Shown: positions 31,180-42,840 of the stretch, piece by piece
How positions within the stretch are numbered: position 1 is the stretch's first letter
How the letters are laid out: the number at the start of each line of letters is the position of its first letter
Origin: Vombatus ursinus
Taxonomy: Eukaryota; Chordata; Mammalia; Diprotodontia; Vombatidae
Direction of reading: 5' to 3'
Length of the DNA stretch: 64,000 bases
NCBI RefSeq assembly: GCF_900497805.2
Contig: NW_020954550.1
Coordinates: forward strand, 31,721,184 to 31,785,183
The notes under the pieces: generated by a model
What the model saw: only the letters and a program-made list of their open reading frames with translations
What the model was told of the DNA's origin: nothing
Databases searched by the model: none
Translations under genes and position numbers: made by a program

Positions 31180-31320
31180 ACTTATTTTAACTCTGTATCT
31201 TTCTGTCAAATGTCTTTCTTGTGATGAATATATTGTTAGATTCTGGTTTCTAATCCATTTTGCTATTCTCTTTTGTTTTATGGATGAGTTTATTCCATTT
31301 ACATTCATACTTATGATTGC
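31180..31320 (-). pseudogene. L1 ORF2 endonuclease N-terminus remnant
   Basis: One minus frame reads 'MNVNGINSSIKQKRIAKWIR' then 'SSQERHLTERYRVKISG', aligning with the L1 endonuclease start (LNVNGLNAPIKRHRLANWIK..QETHLT..DTHRLKIKGW). The catalytic QE(T) position is kept; later codons are broken. Confidence 0.85.
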
Positions 31321-31879
31321 TTTATATGTATCTCCCTCCATCATATTCTCTTTTTTCTTATCCTATCTTTAAGAGTCTATTTGGCTTTTGACTACAGCTT
31401 TCCTTAATCTACCCTTCTCATTTTTCCCCTTTCCTTCTACTTTCCTCTGGGGTTATATGCATTTCTGTCCTGAACCGTGTGGAGGTATATTCTTCTTTCA
31501 TTTAACCAGTTCAAATGAGAGTGAGGTTCAAATGTCACCCACTCCCACTACTACCTCCTCTGTTGTACAAACTTCTCCTTGTATATTCCATATGTGTGAA
31601 ATAATTTTTCCCATTCTTCCTCTCCCTTTCCTTTTCTCTGAGTGCATTCCTCTTCCCCACCCTTCCATTCTTCTTTTGAAATCGTCCTGACATAACAGAC
31701 TCACACCCAGGTCCTCTGTCTAATTAGACTCCCTTTAAGATCTCTTTGAATAATCAAGTTTTAAGGGGTTACTTGTATCATTTTCATATATAAGAATGTA
31801 AATGGTTTAATTTTTTAGTCCCTTATGGTTTTTCACTCATGCTTATCTTTTTATGCTTTTCTTGATTGCTGTGTTTGTA

Positions 31880-32620
31880 TGTCAAATTTTTATTCAGTTC
31901 TGTTCTTTTCATTAGGAATGCTTAGAAGTCCCGTATTTTATTAAAGATCCATTTTTTCACCACATAGAATCATACTCAGTTTTGTTGGGTAGATTATTCT
32001 TGGTTGTCAGCCTAGATCATTTGCCTTCTGGACTAGCACATTACAAGCTTTCTGTTTCTTCATCATAATGGCCGCTAAACCTTGTGTGATCCTAGCTGTG
32101 GCTCCAAGATATTTGAATTCTTTTTTTTTTTTTGGTTGCCTGCAATATTTTCCCTTGGATTCCAGTTTCTGGATTTTGGCTATAATATTTCTGGGAGTAT
32201 TCATTTTAGGTTTCTTTAAAAAGGTTATCAGTGAATTCTTTGAATTTTACTTTGCCCTGTTTCTAAAATACCTGGGGAGTTTTATCATTTCTTAAAATAT
32301 GATATGTTGGCTCTTTATTTTATTCATGGCTTTCAGGCAGTCCAAAGAGTCTTCAATTAAGTCACCTCAATCCATTTTGACTTGTTTTCCAGGTCAGTTG
32401 TTTATCCTATGAGAAATTTTAAATTTTCTTCTATTTTCTTCAGACTTTTCACTTTGTTTTATTATTTCTTGACATCTCAAAGAGTCATTGGCTTTCATTT
32501 TGTTAATTATAATTTTAACATGATTATTTTCTTCAGGAAAGTTTTGTACCTTTCCTCCCCAAGCTATTAATTCTCTTTTAATACTTTTCTTCCATGGCTC
32601 TCGTGTTTTTTTTTTAATTT
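31880..32620 (-). pseudogene. L1 ORF1 remnant (coiled coil, RRM, C-terminal domain)
   Basis: The antisense text matches marsupial L1 ORF1: the C-terminal segment ('ctgacaaccaagaataatct', 'caaaactgagtatgattcta' in sense), the RRM region (about 32110-32330), and a coiled-coil region toward 32600. The frame is broken. The minus-strand frame at 32007-32204 includes 'KKKEFKYLGATARITQGLAA'. Confidence 0.8.
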
Positions 32621-33825
32621 TACAAAAAAACAGACAAACAAACAAACTCATGGCTTTTAACAAGGCAGAACCAAATGAATTAACAAACAACAAAAAATGT
32701 TTTTTTTTTTCTTTTGGATGGGTCTCACTCTAGGTCTGTTTATAGTTTTGCTAACATTTATTTTCTTTGTCTCCTTTTTTTCTTTTTTTTTAAATTTGGT
32801 TTTTAAAATAATCTTTTTCTCTTTTTTTTAAAAAAAAAACATTTTCTTTAACTTTTCACAGAATTCTTGTTGAAATTACATCCAAGTTGCATTTTTTCTT
32901 TGAGGATTTGCTTGTAGATTTTTTTTTAGTCATTCTGTTCTTCTATGTTTGTGTCTTGAATTTCCGTGTACCCATAGTAGCTCTTTATGGTAGAGTTCTT
33001 TTTTTCTTCTAGCCTACTTATTGACTTTGGACTTTATGTTAGTGTTGGGCTCTGCACACTTCAGGAAGGATTATGATCTGAGCTTTTATCTCTTTTATAT
33101 CCTTCTGCTGCATAGTCTGGGGATCTGCAAGTTTCCGAAGTTGCATGATCTGGGGAGTTCACTGTTCTCATGGTCTAAGCTCTGAAACTTCCTGACCCAG
33201 TTTTGGATCTGTTGGCTTATGCATGGTTGAGAGCTTTAGCAGATTGCTGCTGGACTCAATCACTCTACTGGAAGTTTACTGGAAGGCTCTATAGCTTCAG
33301 AGTGACTGAGCTGTTGGTTCTGTTTTGGTCTGGGATCCCTGCCCTGGTTATTCCATTGCAGGCTTAGATGCTGGACTAAAGGCTAGAACTGAGTCACCAC
33401 CCTTCTCTTAGAAACAGCACCACACAGCTACATTTCCAGACATTGTTCTTTGTTTACTATATAGCTAGGGCCTACACTAGGGATCACTCTTCTCCACCAT
33501 GGATTTGTGACCCAGAACTGGGTGGTGGGTGACAGAGGTGCCATGTGGCACCTTTTCCTGCATCCAACACTAGTTACTGGATTATCTGGGATCCTTTCCT
33601 GAGGCCCTCTTTCCATCCCTAGGTACTGGAATGCTCTCTACTTCTGGGAGTACTCCTGGCCAGATTATACCTAACTCACTGTGACTTTTTTCTTGACTTT
33701 CCCATTTAGAATCTGGGCTAATGCATTTTCTAAATCATTATGGAGAAAGGATAGTGGTGAACCAGGCTGAATTGTTTCCTCTCACTCCATGATCTTGACT
33801 CCAACTCTACTGCTATCATATTAAA

Positions 33826-33904
33826 ATTTACTAAGGCAGTATCTTGTTTTAAATTTATGAAATAATGGTAGTAATTAGATGTTAGTTAAATGTTTATGAT
33901 TTTA
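33826..33904. other. unassigned DNA
   Basis: Short AT-rich flank of the L1 5' end. Confidence 0.4.
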
Positions 33905-34020
33905 ATAAACAATTATATTCAATCAAACAATCAAACATGTATTTAACTCTTACTATGTGCCAGGCATGTACCTGAGATACAATGAAAAGGCAAAACATGT
34001 TCCTGTTCTTAAGGATTTCA
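33905..34020 (-). mobile_element. L2 3' end fragment, reverse
   Basis: 'ttactatgtgccaggcatgt' followed by 'gttcctgttcttaaggattt' is the reverse of an L2 tail. Confidence 0.75.
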
Positions 34021-34039
34021 TATTATAATGGGGAGCCTA

Positions 34040-34130
34040 CCTCCTGGGGTTACTACTAGGATCAAATGAAAATATATATAAAATATTTTACAAGACTCAA
34101 AATGTTATATAAATGTTAGCTAGTTTTCTT
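34040..34130 (+). repeat. MIR 3' part
   Basis: 'cctggggttactactaggat', 'caaatgaaaatatatataaa' and 'tgttatataaatgttagcta' match the MIR end. Confidence 0.65.
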
Positions 34131-34224
34131 TCCCTATTGATGGGTATATATGCACAGTAGGAAGAGGAACAGAGACTTCTAAAATCCCTTAGAGTGAGTC
34201 CTAGGATTTCCTACTGATGCCATT

Positions 34225-34705
34225 AAAAATAACATTCCATATTTTTGAAGAATTCAGAGAACCATGGGAAGACAAATGAACTTCTGCCAAGTGAAGCAAG
34301 CAGAACCAAGAAAACAACATATACCATGGGCACACCAACATAAATGACAGGAACAAACAAAAAATAGAAATGAAACATGTGTATTAGAATGTAATTAGAA
34401 TGTAACTCTAATGAACAAGGTTGACTCCGGAAAAGAGATGTTAAAATGTACTTCCACCTTCTTTGTGGAGATGGGATAACTATGTGTATGGAATACTTTA
34501 TACATTGTCAGACTCAGCTGATAAGGTTCTGTTAAATTGTTTTTTTTCTATCTCTCTTTTTAAAAACTTCTACATTACAAAGTATGGCTCACCGGATAGA
34601 GGAAAGGGGAGGGATATATTCAGAAATGAAGGTGATGTAAAAGCAAAAGATCAATATTTTAAAGTGTACTATATTTTAAATTATTTTTTACAATTAGAAA
34701 TTTTA
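34225..34705 (+). mobile_element. L1 3' end (different 3' UTR subfamily)
   Basis: 'gccaagtgaagcaagcagaa' and 'ccaagaaaacaacatatacc' correspond to the end of ORF2 (..SEVS..). A 3' UTR with 'ttatacattgtcagactcag' and 'gaaatgaaggtgatgtaaaa' follows, a recognised marsupial L1 tail type. Confidence 0.75.
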
Positions 34706-35084
34706 TAAGTCAATTCAATAACTTCAATGTAAATATGCAGAGAATTTTAACTGAAAATTCTAGATTTCCAAGGGATTTTTTTGTTTTTTGTTTTTTGGTT
34801 TTTTTTTTCGGTGGTAGGGGAAATGACAGTTTGGCTATGGCAGGTGGGGAGAGGTTTTCCTACCTTGATCAAGGACCTGGATTGGTTTAAGGGATCTCTT
34901 ATAATAAGTGCTAGAATACAATATTCACAAAACTTGTTGTCTTAGTCCTAAGTGTCATTGCCCCTGGCTATGGGGTATGACAATTTAGCTCACAGAGAGA
35001 AGTCCCCTTTAAAATAACAACGATGGAGCTAGCCAGAATTATGCTATACCTTCACTCAACAATGCATTGTGAATGTGACTTTCT
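34706..35084. other. unassigned DNA
   Basis: T-rich patch (34775-34810) and otherwise unrecognised sequence. Confidence 0.45.
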
Positions 35085-35170
35085 GGATTGTTTCAAGTTT
35101 GTCTTTGTATTCCTAGTGCCTAGATTATTGCCTGGCCCAAAAGGTACTTAATAGCTATTGAATGATTGAT
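35085..35170 (+). mobile_element. L2 3' end fragment
   Basis: 'tttgtattcctagtgcctag' and 'ggtacttaatagctattgaa' match the L2 terminus. Confidence 0.65.
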
Positions 35171-35680
35171 TGGGCCAAATGCAATGCTGGTGGATATTAT
35201 TTTGCGGTTGATACTTCAGTCTAAGCCACCACCTGGATTTTCTATGCCATCCTTATTTCACTCCTTTCTCTTTCCTTTCATTTCTTCTCCCAGTGTTTGC
35301 CCTTCCAGCACCCTTTTGTGTTTGCCATTAAGTTTGCATTTCATTTTTGAAGATATTTACCCAGTATCTGAGATATATTCAGAGAAAAGGCATAGCCTAA
35401 GTAAATATTAATGAATTGAGATTCTAGCATATAAAGATGACAAAGGCCAAACTTGATCCTCTTGTATCTTTTTTTTAAATGTCATCAACCTAGAGAAGAA
35501 ACTATGTACCCATCTTAGTTTGATCCTTTTATCTTCAAAATCATCATAATGTTTTGTTTTGTTTTGTTTTTTATAGACATGGCAACACGAGCATGGTAGT
35601 TGGGAGGGGAATAAGAATTTGTATAACTAAAGGAAGTCATTTCTAGTTCTCCTAGTGGCTAGTGCATCCTCCCTCTACCC
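35171..35680. other. unassigned DNA
   Basis: Pyrimidine-rich in part (35250-35310), with a (GTTTT)n patch near 35554. No family recognised. Confidence 0.45.
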
Positions 35681-35684
35681 CCCA

Positions 35685-35931
35685 GGTTGCTGTATTATTC
35701 AGTTGTGTCTAGCTCTTCACGACCCCATGGACCATGTCATCCGTGGGGTTTTCTTGGCAAAGATACTAGAGTGGTTTGCCATTTCCTTTTCCAATGGATT
35801 ACAGCGAACAGAGGTTAAATGACTTGACCAAGGTTACACAACTATAAAGTGTCTGAGGCTGGACTTGAACTCAGTTCTTACTGACTCTGGGCCCAATGCT
35901 CTATCCGCTGCACCACCTGACTATCCCATCT
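35685..35931 (-). mobile_element. marsupial CORE-SINE with RTE/BovB-type tail, reverse
   Basis: The tail reads 'ttcagttgtgtctagctctt' and 'cacgaccccatggacc', very close to the reverse of the RTE/BovB 3' end. The CORE and head follow, to 'ctgcaccacctgactatccc'. A short direct repeat cccaggtt flanks it (35681-35688, 35932-35939). Confidence 0.9.
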
Positions 35932-35999
35932 CCCAGGTTACCTTGTTTTTTGTTTTATATATACTCATATTTGTTCATGTTGTCTCCATGAAAATAATA

Positions 36000-36235
36000 A
36001 AAATAATGATAACAGCAAGTGCTTTAAAGTTTGCAAAATGCTTTGCAAATATTATCCTCATGACAATCTGGGAGGTAGGTGCTATTATTACAATACCCAT
36101 TTTACAGATGAGGAAAATGAAGTAGACAAAGGTTAAGTGACTTGCCCAAGGTTGTACCTCTTCTAAATGTCTTGAGACCAGATTTGAACTTACATGTTCC
36201 TGACTAATTCTTGCACCTTCCTTCTGTTAATTATT
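36000..36235 (-). repeat. MIR-type SINE, reverse
   Basis: 'caagtgctttaaagtttgca', 'cccattttacagatgaggaa', 'gttaagtgacttgcccaagg' and 'agatttgaacttacatgttc' run in order. Confidence 0.85.
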
Positions 36236-36239
36236 TCCT

Positions 36240-36400
36240 ATTTACTCTACATATAGTTTGTTTTGTATATATTTGTTTGCATGTTGTTTTCCCCCATTAG
36301 AATTTAAACTCATTGAGCACAGGGACTGTCTTTTGCTTCTTTGGTACCCCTAACACTTATTACAATGCCTGGCACAAAGTAGATGCTTATTACAGACTTC
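36240..36400 (+). mobile_element. L2 LINE 3' end
   Basis: 'aatttaaactcattgagcac', 'agggactgtcttttgcttct' and 'aatgcctggcacaaagtaga' are the standard L2 tail. Confidence 0.85.
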
Positions 36401-36534
36401 TTTAGTCTATACCTCTGACTTTGGCTTCATTATCATCAGCCCAGGAACCTGACCAACTAGCCAATCACCTTTGAACAAACAAGGTTGAAACATAAAGTAG
36501 AGGGATAAAGTAAGTTGGAGATGTAAAAACTAGT

Positions 36535-36720
36535 CCCCCACAGGAACTCAACAACACTTCCCAAGCAGATCAAAAAATAACTTGGAAATCTTTAACAAAA
36601 TAAACAAAAATGTAATAAAACATAGAAATATCACATTTCAAAGCTAAATTGCAGGAATCCTTATGTTTAGATACTTTTTTTTTCTATTTGAGTTTGATAC
36701 CGTTGTTTTGAGTAACAGTC
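36535..36720 (+). repeat. unclassified interspersed repeat
   Basis: 'tctttaacaaaataaacaaa', 'tgtaataaaacatagaaata', 'caggaatccttatgtttaga' and 'tctatttgagtttgataccg' recall a dispersed repeat I have seen in mammalian DNA but cannot name. It has no coding content. Confidence 0.45.
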
Positions 36721-37074
36721 AAGGGTCAGTGATGGAGGTACGATGGGGCTCTTTTGGCATCTCACTTATTAGGCAATTCCATATCCTTAACAGGGCTTCC
36801 TGAAAATTATTGTTAAACTGAAATAAACACATCATTGCACAGTAATAAGTTCTCAGTGCTATGACCAATCCTCTATCAACTGAGTCACCTCTGTGCTTCT
36901 TGTTGGCCCCTCTCCAGATTTGTCCTATGGCTGAACTCATTTCTGGATGTGAGCAATTGGAGTTGATCAGAACTGCATTTATGCTATCACTGATTTTTTT
37001 TTTACTGAAATTAACAAACATGTTAATTACTACAAAATTCCCCTTATAGCATTGAGACCTCAAAGACAAATTGT
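36721..37074. other. unassigned DNA
   Basis: A 142-codon minus-strand frame (36719-37147) runs from the L1 at its upstream end into this DNA. It has no family motif and is not called as a gene. Confidence 0.45.
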
Positions 37075-38550
37075 ATTCTTTATTAAATTTTATATTTTCA
37101 ATGAATAAAAATCTATTTCTCTCCTCCCAGAGTGCTCCCCTCCTCAACTAGGGAAAAGAAAAATAAGAACAAATCCTTGCAACACATATTCCTAGTCAAG
37201 CAAAATAAAATATTGCATTGTCCATGTCCAAAAAAATATGTGTCTTATTATGCACACTGAGTCTATCACCTTTGTATCAGGAGATAGGTTCATAATTGGT
37301 TCTCTGGAATTGTGGTTAATTACTATGTTAATGATCAGTGTTCTTAAGTTTTTGGAAGTTATTTATATAATGTTGTTATTGTATAAATTGTTCTCCTGGT
37401 TCTATACACTTCACTCTGCATTTGTCCATTCAAGACTTAGCAGATTTCTCTGAAACTATTGCTTTCATCAGTTGTAACTGCACAATAGTGTCCTATTTCA
37501 TTCACATATTTGTTTGTTCAGCCATTCCCTAGTTGATGACATCCCCTTAGCTTTCAGTTCTTTGCCACTATATAAAGAGTTGCTGTACATATTTTATTTC
37601 TTTGGAGTACAAGACTTGTAAGTGGCATTGCTTAGTCAAACAGTACTCACACTTTAGTAAAGTCTTTTGTAAAGTGCTTGCTTGGGCCATGGTTCCAAAC
37701 AGCTTTCCAGAATGGCTGAACCAATCCACAGCTCCAATTATAGTGTGTTAGCATGCTTATTTTCCCACAGCCCCTCCAACATTTATCACCTTCCTTCTTT
37801 AGCATCTTCACCAATCTAATAGGTGCCAGGTAGGATGTCAGAGTTGCTTTGATTTGCATTTTTCTAATTATTAGTCATTTGAAGCGTTTTTATATGGCTA
37901 GTGATAGTTTGACTTTCTTCCTTAGAAAACTGCCTTTTCTTATCATTTGTCCATTTATCAATTGGGGAATACATTTTATTTGAATCAACTCTTCATATAT
38001 ATATATATATATATACATATATATGTATGTATGCATGCGTATGTATATACATACACAAAGATAAGAAATGAGACTCTAATAATTAGAAAAACTTGCTGAA
38101 AATCCCCTCCCCTAGTTACATGCTTCCTTTCTAATTATAGCTGTATTATTTTGGTTTGTGCAAGAACCTTTTAATTTTGTGTATTCAAAATTTTCTATTT
38201 TATCTTCTATGATTTTCTCAATCTCTTGTTTGGTCATGATTGTTCCCCTGTCCATAGATATGAAAGGTAATTTCTTCCTCACTCTTTTAGTTTATTTATG
38301 TCACTTCATGTCTGAGTCATTTATTCATTTGTAACTTATGTTGGCATACAATATAAGATATTAAGATCTTTATCGAGTTTTTGCCAGACTGCTTTTCAGT
38401 TTTTTTCCCCCAGCAGTTTTTGTTGACTATAGAGTTCTCACCCCACTAGCTGGTGTCTTTGAGTTTTTCAAATACAGGGCTACTGTGTTCATTTGCTTCT
38501 ATATGTAGGGTACCTAATATGTTCAACTGATTAACCTCTCAATTTCTTAA
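37075..38550 (-). mobile_element. old L1 LINE, 5'-truncated, reverse
   Basis: More diverged L1 with 3' UTR and ORF2 C-terminal third. The minus frame at 37647-37859 reads 'MQIKATLTSYLAPIRLVKML', '[20 protein letters not shown]' and 'LVQPFWKAVWN'. It is interrupted by an AT/TATG array at 37985-38060. Confidence 0.88.
37985..38060. repeat. (AT)n/(TATG)n microsatellite
   Basis: Alternating AT, then tatgtatg/catacata repeats, within the old L1. Confidence 0.92.
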
Positions 38551-38554
38551 GTCA

Positions 38555-38920
38555 AGTCAACAAGCATTTATTAAATATCTACTGTATGCAAAGCACTGTG
38601 CTAAGCTTTGGGGATACAAGGAAAACATAGTCTGCTAGGGGAGACAATACACAATTATGTACATACAAGATATATCTAGGATAAATTAGAGATAATCTCA
38701 GAGAGAAGACACAAACTTTATAGGCAGCTAGGAAAGACTATTTTGGAGAAAGTTAGATTTTAATTGAGACTTGAAGGAAACCAGGGAATCCAGGAACTCA
38801 GGAGGTGGAAACCACATGGGAGAGCATTCTAAGCATGAGGGACAGCTAGGAAAAATTCGAGGTCTGCAAGATGGATGTGTGAGGAACAGCAAAGAGGCCA
38901 GAGTCACTGGCAAATATAGA
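38555..38920 (-). mobile_element. L2-type LINE 3' part, reverse
   Basis: 'caacaagcatttattaaata', 'agcactgtgctaagctttgg', then 'gggagagcattctaagcatg', in the order seen in reverse L2 copies of marsupials. Confidence 0.75.
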
Positions 38921-40254
38921 AATGGGTTAACAAACCCTTACTAATAAAAACAAACATTTTAGATCATAGTATGCATTTCAAATAGATTAATGTAAATTTA
39001 AGAAGAGTGTTCAAGATGAATTTGAGATCTCTGCTGTCATGCAGTTCATTTAATGACATGAAAAAACTGATCATTTGACTTTCTTTTGTAGTTTTGGATC
39101 ATCTTTCCTTGTGCTACATGTGTACTACAGTGCCTAGAAGCCCCCAGGGAAGAAATGCCTTTTTTTTTTTTTTTTTTTGCCTGGCATACAGGATGGTGAT
39201 GGGTCTCAAATATCTTGCATTGTAGAATGACCTGCTTATGTGTGAATATTGCTTTGTTGTTTTTTTTTTTAAGGATAAAGTAAACAGCAAGTGATTGCTT
39301 AGCAAAGTAATTTGCCAAGAAAAAAAAAGAACTGCTAAATTCTCAGCCAAGGTACCTCAACTGACTCCCACCAAAACATAATATAGTTACTCATTCTGCA
39401 GCTTCCAAGAATGAACAGTTCTGTTGAAGTGCATTTTCCAGACAACTGACATTTTCCTTTTTGATTACTTACTTTGGGACTTGGCTAGGCATGTGATTTC
39501 ATGAGTGTGGGTAGTCTCTCCATCAATGCAGATTGCAGCTACTCTATTGTGTAAATCTTTTGTTTCTGAATGATTCTTTAACATGTCTTTACATAAACCT
39601 CCATAGAAGTTCCACGTAAGGTTCTAGTGGTCCCTCCTCTGCTTCTTATGGCGGGGAGTGGGGGAGAGGTTGGCATTCATATACACTTTCAGTAACAGAT
39701 TATATAGCCTGCTTATACCCACTATGGGTCTTCATCGTATTCTTTAGATTATTTATAATCTTTATTTTTCCGTGGTGCTGGTTTTCTATTATTTTAACTA
39801 ATGAATGAAAATTATTCTTGAATATCCTACCTACTTCCCTGCCTTCTTAAATTACTATAATAACAAATACTTAACCTTTCCTTGATGACACAAAGATAAA
39901 TATCATTCATTCAAATATTTAACAAAAAAATATATTGAGTATCCACTACTGCATGTGTAAGGTATAAGGTTAAGGGTTTAAGGAGTGAAGGGGAAATGGA
40001 AGAATGGGGTTCTCTAGGCTCCTTTGACCCAGAGCCCAGAATTTACCAAACTGATGTGAAAAGATGGCTCTTGAAGAGGCAAAACCACAAAATCTTTATT
40101 ATAGTGCTCAGTTTCTAGCTAGGCTGCATTGTTCGTGTTATGAGCAGTCTGGGTAAAGAGGTCTGCCTTAGGAATCTTCATGGTGAAGAAAAATGTGCAG
40201 AATATCATTTTTCTTATATCAACTAAAAGGAAGACAAAGTAGAAGAGAGGAAGG
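38921..40254. other. mostly unassigned; poly(T) at 39160-39178; L2-like scrap at 39905-39970
   Basis: No gene recognised. Poly(T) runs at 39160-39178 and 39260-39271 may mark retrotransposon tails, but no body could be named. 39905-39970 resembles a reverse L2 end. Confidence 0.4.
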
Positions 40255-40445
40255 AGTAGACTTGAATTTGGGGTTGGCTTCTGACGTACTGGCCATGTGA
40301 CCCCGGAAAGTCACTCAACCTTTTAAGCCCTCAGAGCCCTAGTAAACACTTTAAGACTAAGTGGGAGAACTTATGCCACATGCATTGGTAGAGGGAGTTT
40401 TCTCCATGGGAGTTCATTATGTCAATTAAATCATAGACCCTGTAT
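40255..40445 (+). repeat. CORE-SINE variant with a distinct 3' module
   Basis: A decayed CORE ('ccatgtgaccccggaaagtc') is followed by 'tgcattggtagagggagttt' and 'gggagttcattatgtcaatt'. The module resembles the end of the SINE at 55540-55770. Confidence 0.55.
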
Positions 40446-41109
40446 AAAATTGAATGTCATCTGAAGGTCCATATGAAGAAGGGATCAGGTCTGAGATACT
40501 GTGAGATTCTCTTTCAAATCATCTTTATTTTCTCTTGATTGGACATGGACTGCTCAATCCTTCAGCATTGTTGGTGTCCCCTCTGTTTCACTCTCCTCTC
40601 TCTGTTTCTCCTCCCCCTCCCCCTCCTCTTCCTCCTCCTCTCTCTCTTCCTCCTCTCACTGGATAAATGAACTTCTCCCAAGACCCTATTCTAGTCCTCC
40701 TACATTTTTCTCTGTAAATAGCTGTCCCTCCTGACAGTTGGCCAGATGGCTCTGGACCAAGTCTGAAAAACTATTCAAAGCCATTCAAAAACATTGCCAT
40801 TAGCTCTGATGAACTAAATAGAGTAAACAATCTGACATTTGCATTCCTATAAGCCCTCTTCCCAAGCCTGTTGACATTTCAGTTTAGTTTAGAATGTCCC
40901 TAAACAATCCATGGAACTCAGCACCTATCTTTAAACAAGCAGGTTTTCCACAGACTAGCTGTAATATACACACATACCATTCTTGTAATTATCTAGTCCA
41001 CTTTCATGATTTCACTTATTTATATACTAAAGATGACCACAAATACCTCTTCAGCTGTAATCTCCACTTCCCATTGTTGCCAACCAATCTCAATCACTTT
41101 TTTCCCTAT
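40446..41109. other. unassigned; (TCC)n tract at 40590-40665
   Basis: A pyrimidine repeat (ccctccccctcctcttcctc) and otherwise unrecognised DNA. Confidence 0.5.
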
Positions 41110-41290
41110 ACATATAAAACCTTAATTTCTACTGAATTCATTTATTTATTGATATGTTGCTCAATAGTTATTTTATGTACATGTTCTTTCTCATATACTA
41201 GACTAAACCATAATATTCTTAAAAAGCAAGAACCATGTTTTCTACTTCATTTATATTCCCAGAATACCTAATATTTTTCTTCATTGATTT
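41110..41290 (+). mobile_element. L2 3' end fragment, decayed
   Basis: 'aaaagcaagaaccatgtttt' and 'tatattcccagaatacctaa' match the L2 tail with many changes. Confidence 0.55.
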
Positions 41291-41574
41291 TCAACAAGTT
41301 CTATTAGCTGACTTTAAAAAAAATTAAATGCAACATTAAAAACTTAAAAATGAGTGTTAACACACCTAATTAAATCTACTAAGAAATGATTTACTTTTAA
41401 ATGAACTAATTTCACCAAAAAACAGTCATAAGACTTTGTCTTCAGACACAACCTCCAAGTCTTTAGGTTTTTGGTTTTTATTTGTACAGTCCATTCACTT
41501 TTCCACCTTGATGGTCAGTATTAATGTTTAAATACAGTCTTCTGGTTCTTTTTTTTCCCCCAGTTTGCATTAAT
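41291..41574. other. unassigned DNA
   Basis: AT-rich, no feature recognised. Confidence 0.4.
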
Positions 41575-41844
41575 TCAATTCAATTCAATAGATATCTATT
41601 TGGTGCCTACTATGTGCCAGCACTGTGTTAAGCACTGGGAATACAAAAAGAGGCAAAAGACACTTCCTGCCCTCAAGGAGTTTGTAGTCTAACAAGGGAG
41701 ACAACATGCAAACCCATATATACAAGGTAAGCTATATACAGGATAAATAGGAAAAAATTTAAAAAAGGGAATATACTGGAATTAAGAGTGGTTAGGGGAG
41801 GATTCTTGTAGAAGATGGGATTTTAGCTGGGACTTTTTGGTAAA
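41575..41844 (-). mobile_element. L2-type LINE 3' part, reverse
   Basis: 'tgcctactatgtgccagcac', 'ctgccctcaaggagtttgta', then 'acaaggtaagctatatacag' and 'gatgggattttagctgggac': a good reverse copy. Confidence 0.82.
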
Positions 41845-41990
41845 AATTTTTCCAAATTTAGTCATATCCCTCGTATCTGCTGCTTTTTATTGTATTCTGT
41901 TCCATTAAAGTACCTCATTTCAACCATTCTCCTAGTGTTGGACATATAGGTTGTTTGTAGTTTTTCAGCAGTTACATGTGTAATGGGAGA
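41845..41990 (-). mobile_element. ancient L1 fragment, reverse
   Basis: 'accattctcctagtgttgga' and 'catataggttgtttgtagtt' are the antisense of the L1 segment near the ORF2 C-terminus, in the older L1M-like form. Confidence 0.6.
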
Positions 41991-42579
41991 CTGACCAGTG
42001 GGGGCCCAATTCTTAGTGCATGTGTAGTTTCCTTTGACCGCTGGGGAGGAAGAAGAAATGGGGCATGATAAGCCTGTTTTCTGGGAGTGACTACATGTAA
42101 TGAAGAGATCCTAATTCCAAATCAGAGCATATATGCACAGTATACTGTGGCTGTTTCCTGTCTACTGATTGTGTGGTGAAGAAAAGTTTTTTAATTGGCT
42201 GCTGAGCTGAAACTGAATATGTATACCAAAATCTCCAACAGAGGAACTCAATTGCTTTTTCCTTCTTGCTAGCCACAGACAGAATGACAACTCTTTGAAG
42301 ACAGGTAGGGGGAGAGGAGGAAGGTGCCTTTGCACCCGCTGCTCTGGACTAGAAGCCCATGACTTTCTAGGCTTGCCTGGGTCAAGCTCAGGGTCTGGGA
42401 ATGAAGCTCCCTCCTGTTTATGTGTTTTGAGGGCCTTGTGAGATCTGGAAAGGGGAGGAAGAGTCACAAGAGATCCCTGAAGTGGAGCCCTGGGAAGAGC
42501 CAGCCCTAAGCATCTCTCAGCATGAACCATCCTTCTGTTATTTGCCTGGGTCCTATTTCATCATGATTAATGAAGTAGC
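41991..42579. other. unassigned DNA
   Basis: No recognised element. The minus-strand frame at 42162-42530 (122 codons, Pro/Ser/Leu-rich) has no motif and is not called. Confidence 0.45.
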
Positions 42580-42840
42580 TAAGTGATGCAATACATAGGA
42601 TAGTGGCTTTGGATTCAGCAAGACATGAGTTCAACTCCTACCTCAGACACTAGCTAGGTGACCCTAGGCAAGTTGTCTACCTCTCTCTGTGTCTCAGTCT
42701 CCTCATCTGCAAAGTGGGGATAATAATAGCACCTACCTTCTAGGGTTGTCGTAAGGATCAAATGAGGTAACAAATATAATCAATTTGTAGGCCTAAAATC
42801 ATAATAATTATTAATTATTTTATTATTATTATTACATTGG
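42580..42840 (+). repeat. MIR-type CORE-SINE plus ATT-rich end
   Basis: 'tagctaggtgaccctaggca', 'tctcagtctcctcatctgca', 'agggttgtcgtaaggatcaa', then an (ATT)n stretch. Confidence 0.85.

Larger units (their letters stand above)
26397..33825 (-). mobile_element. nearly full-length L1 LINE, reverse, with nested insertions
   Basis: The minus-strand 5' end at about 33825 opens with 'ggagtcaagatcatggagtg'. Then follow the 5' UTR/ORF1 N-terminal region (32900-33825), ORF1 (about 31880-32620), the inter-ORF region (31380-31700), ORF2 endonuclease (from about 31310), RT (about 28900-30300), the C-terminal region and the 3' UTR (26397). Removing the plus-strand L1 (27131-28264, plus one TSD copy) and the SINE (30841-30973) leaves about 6.1 kb, the normal full length for L1. 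All frames are broken. Confidence 0.9.

Noticed and set aside
36719-37147. 142-codon minus-strand open frame
   Set aside because: Its upstream end lies in a reverse L1 3' UTR and the rest shows no protein family signature.
42162-42530. 122-codon minus-strand open frame, Pro/Ser/Leu-rich
   Set aside because: No recognised domain and no supporting gene structure.
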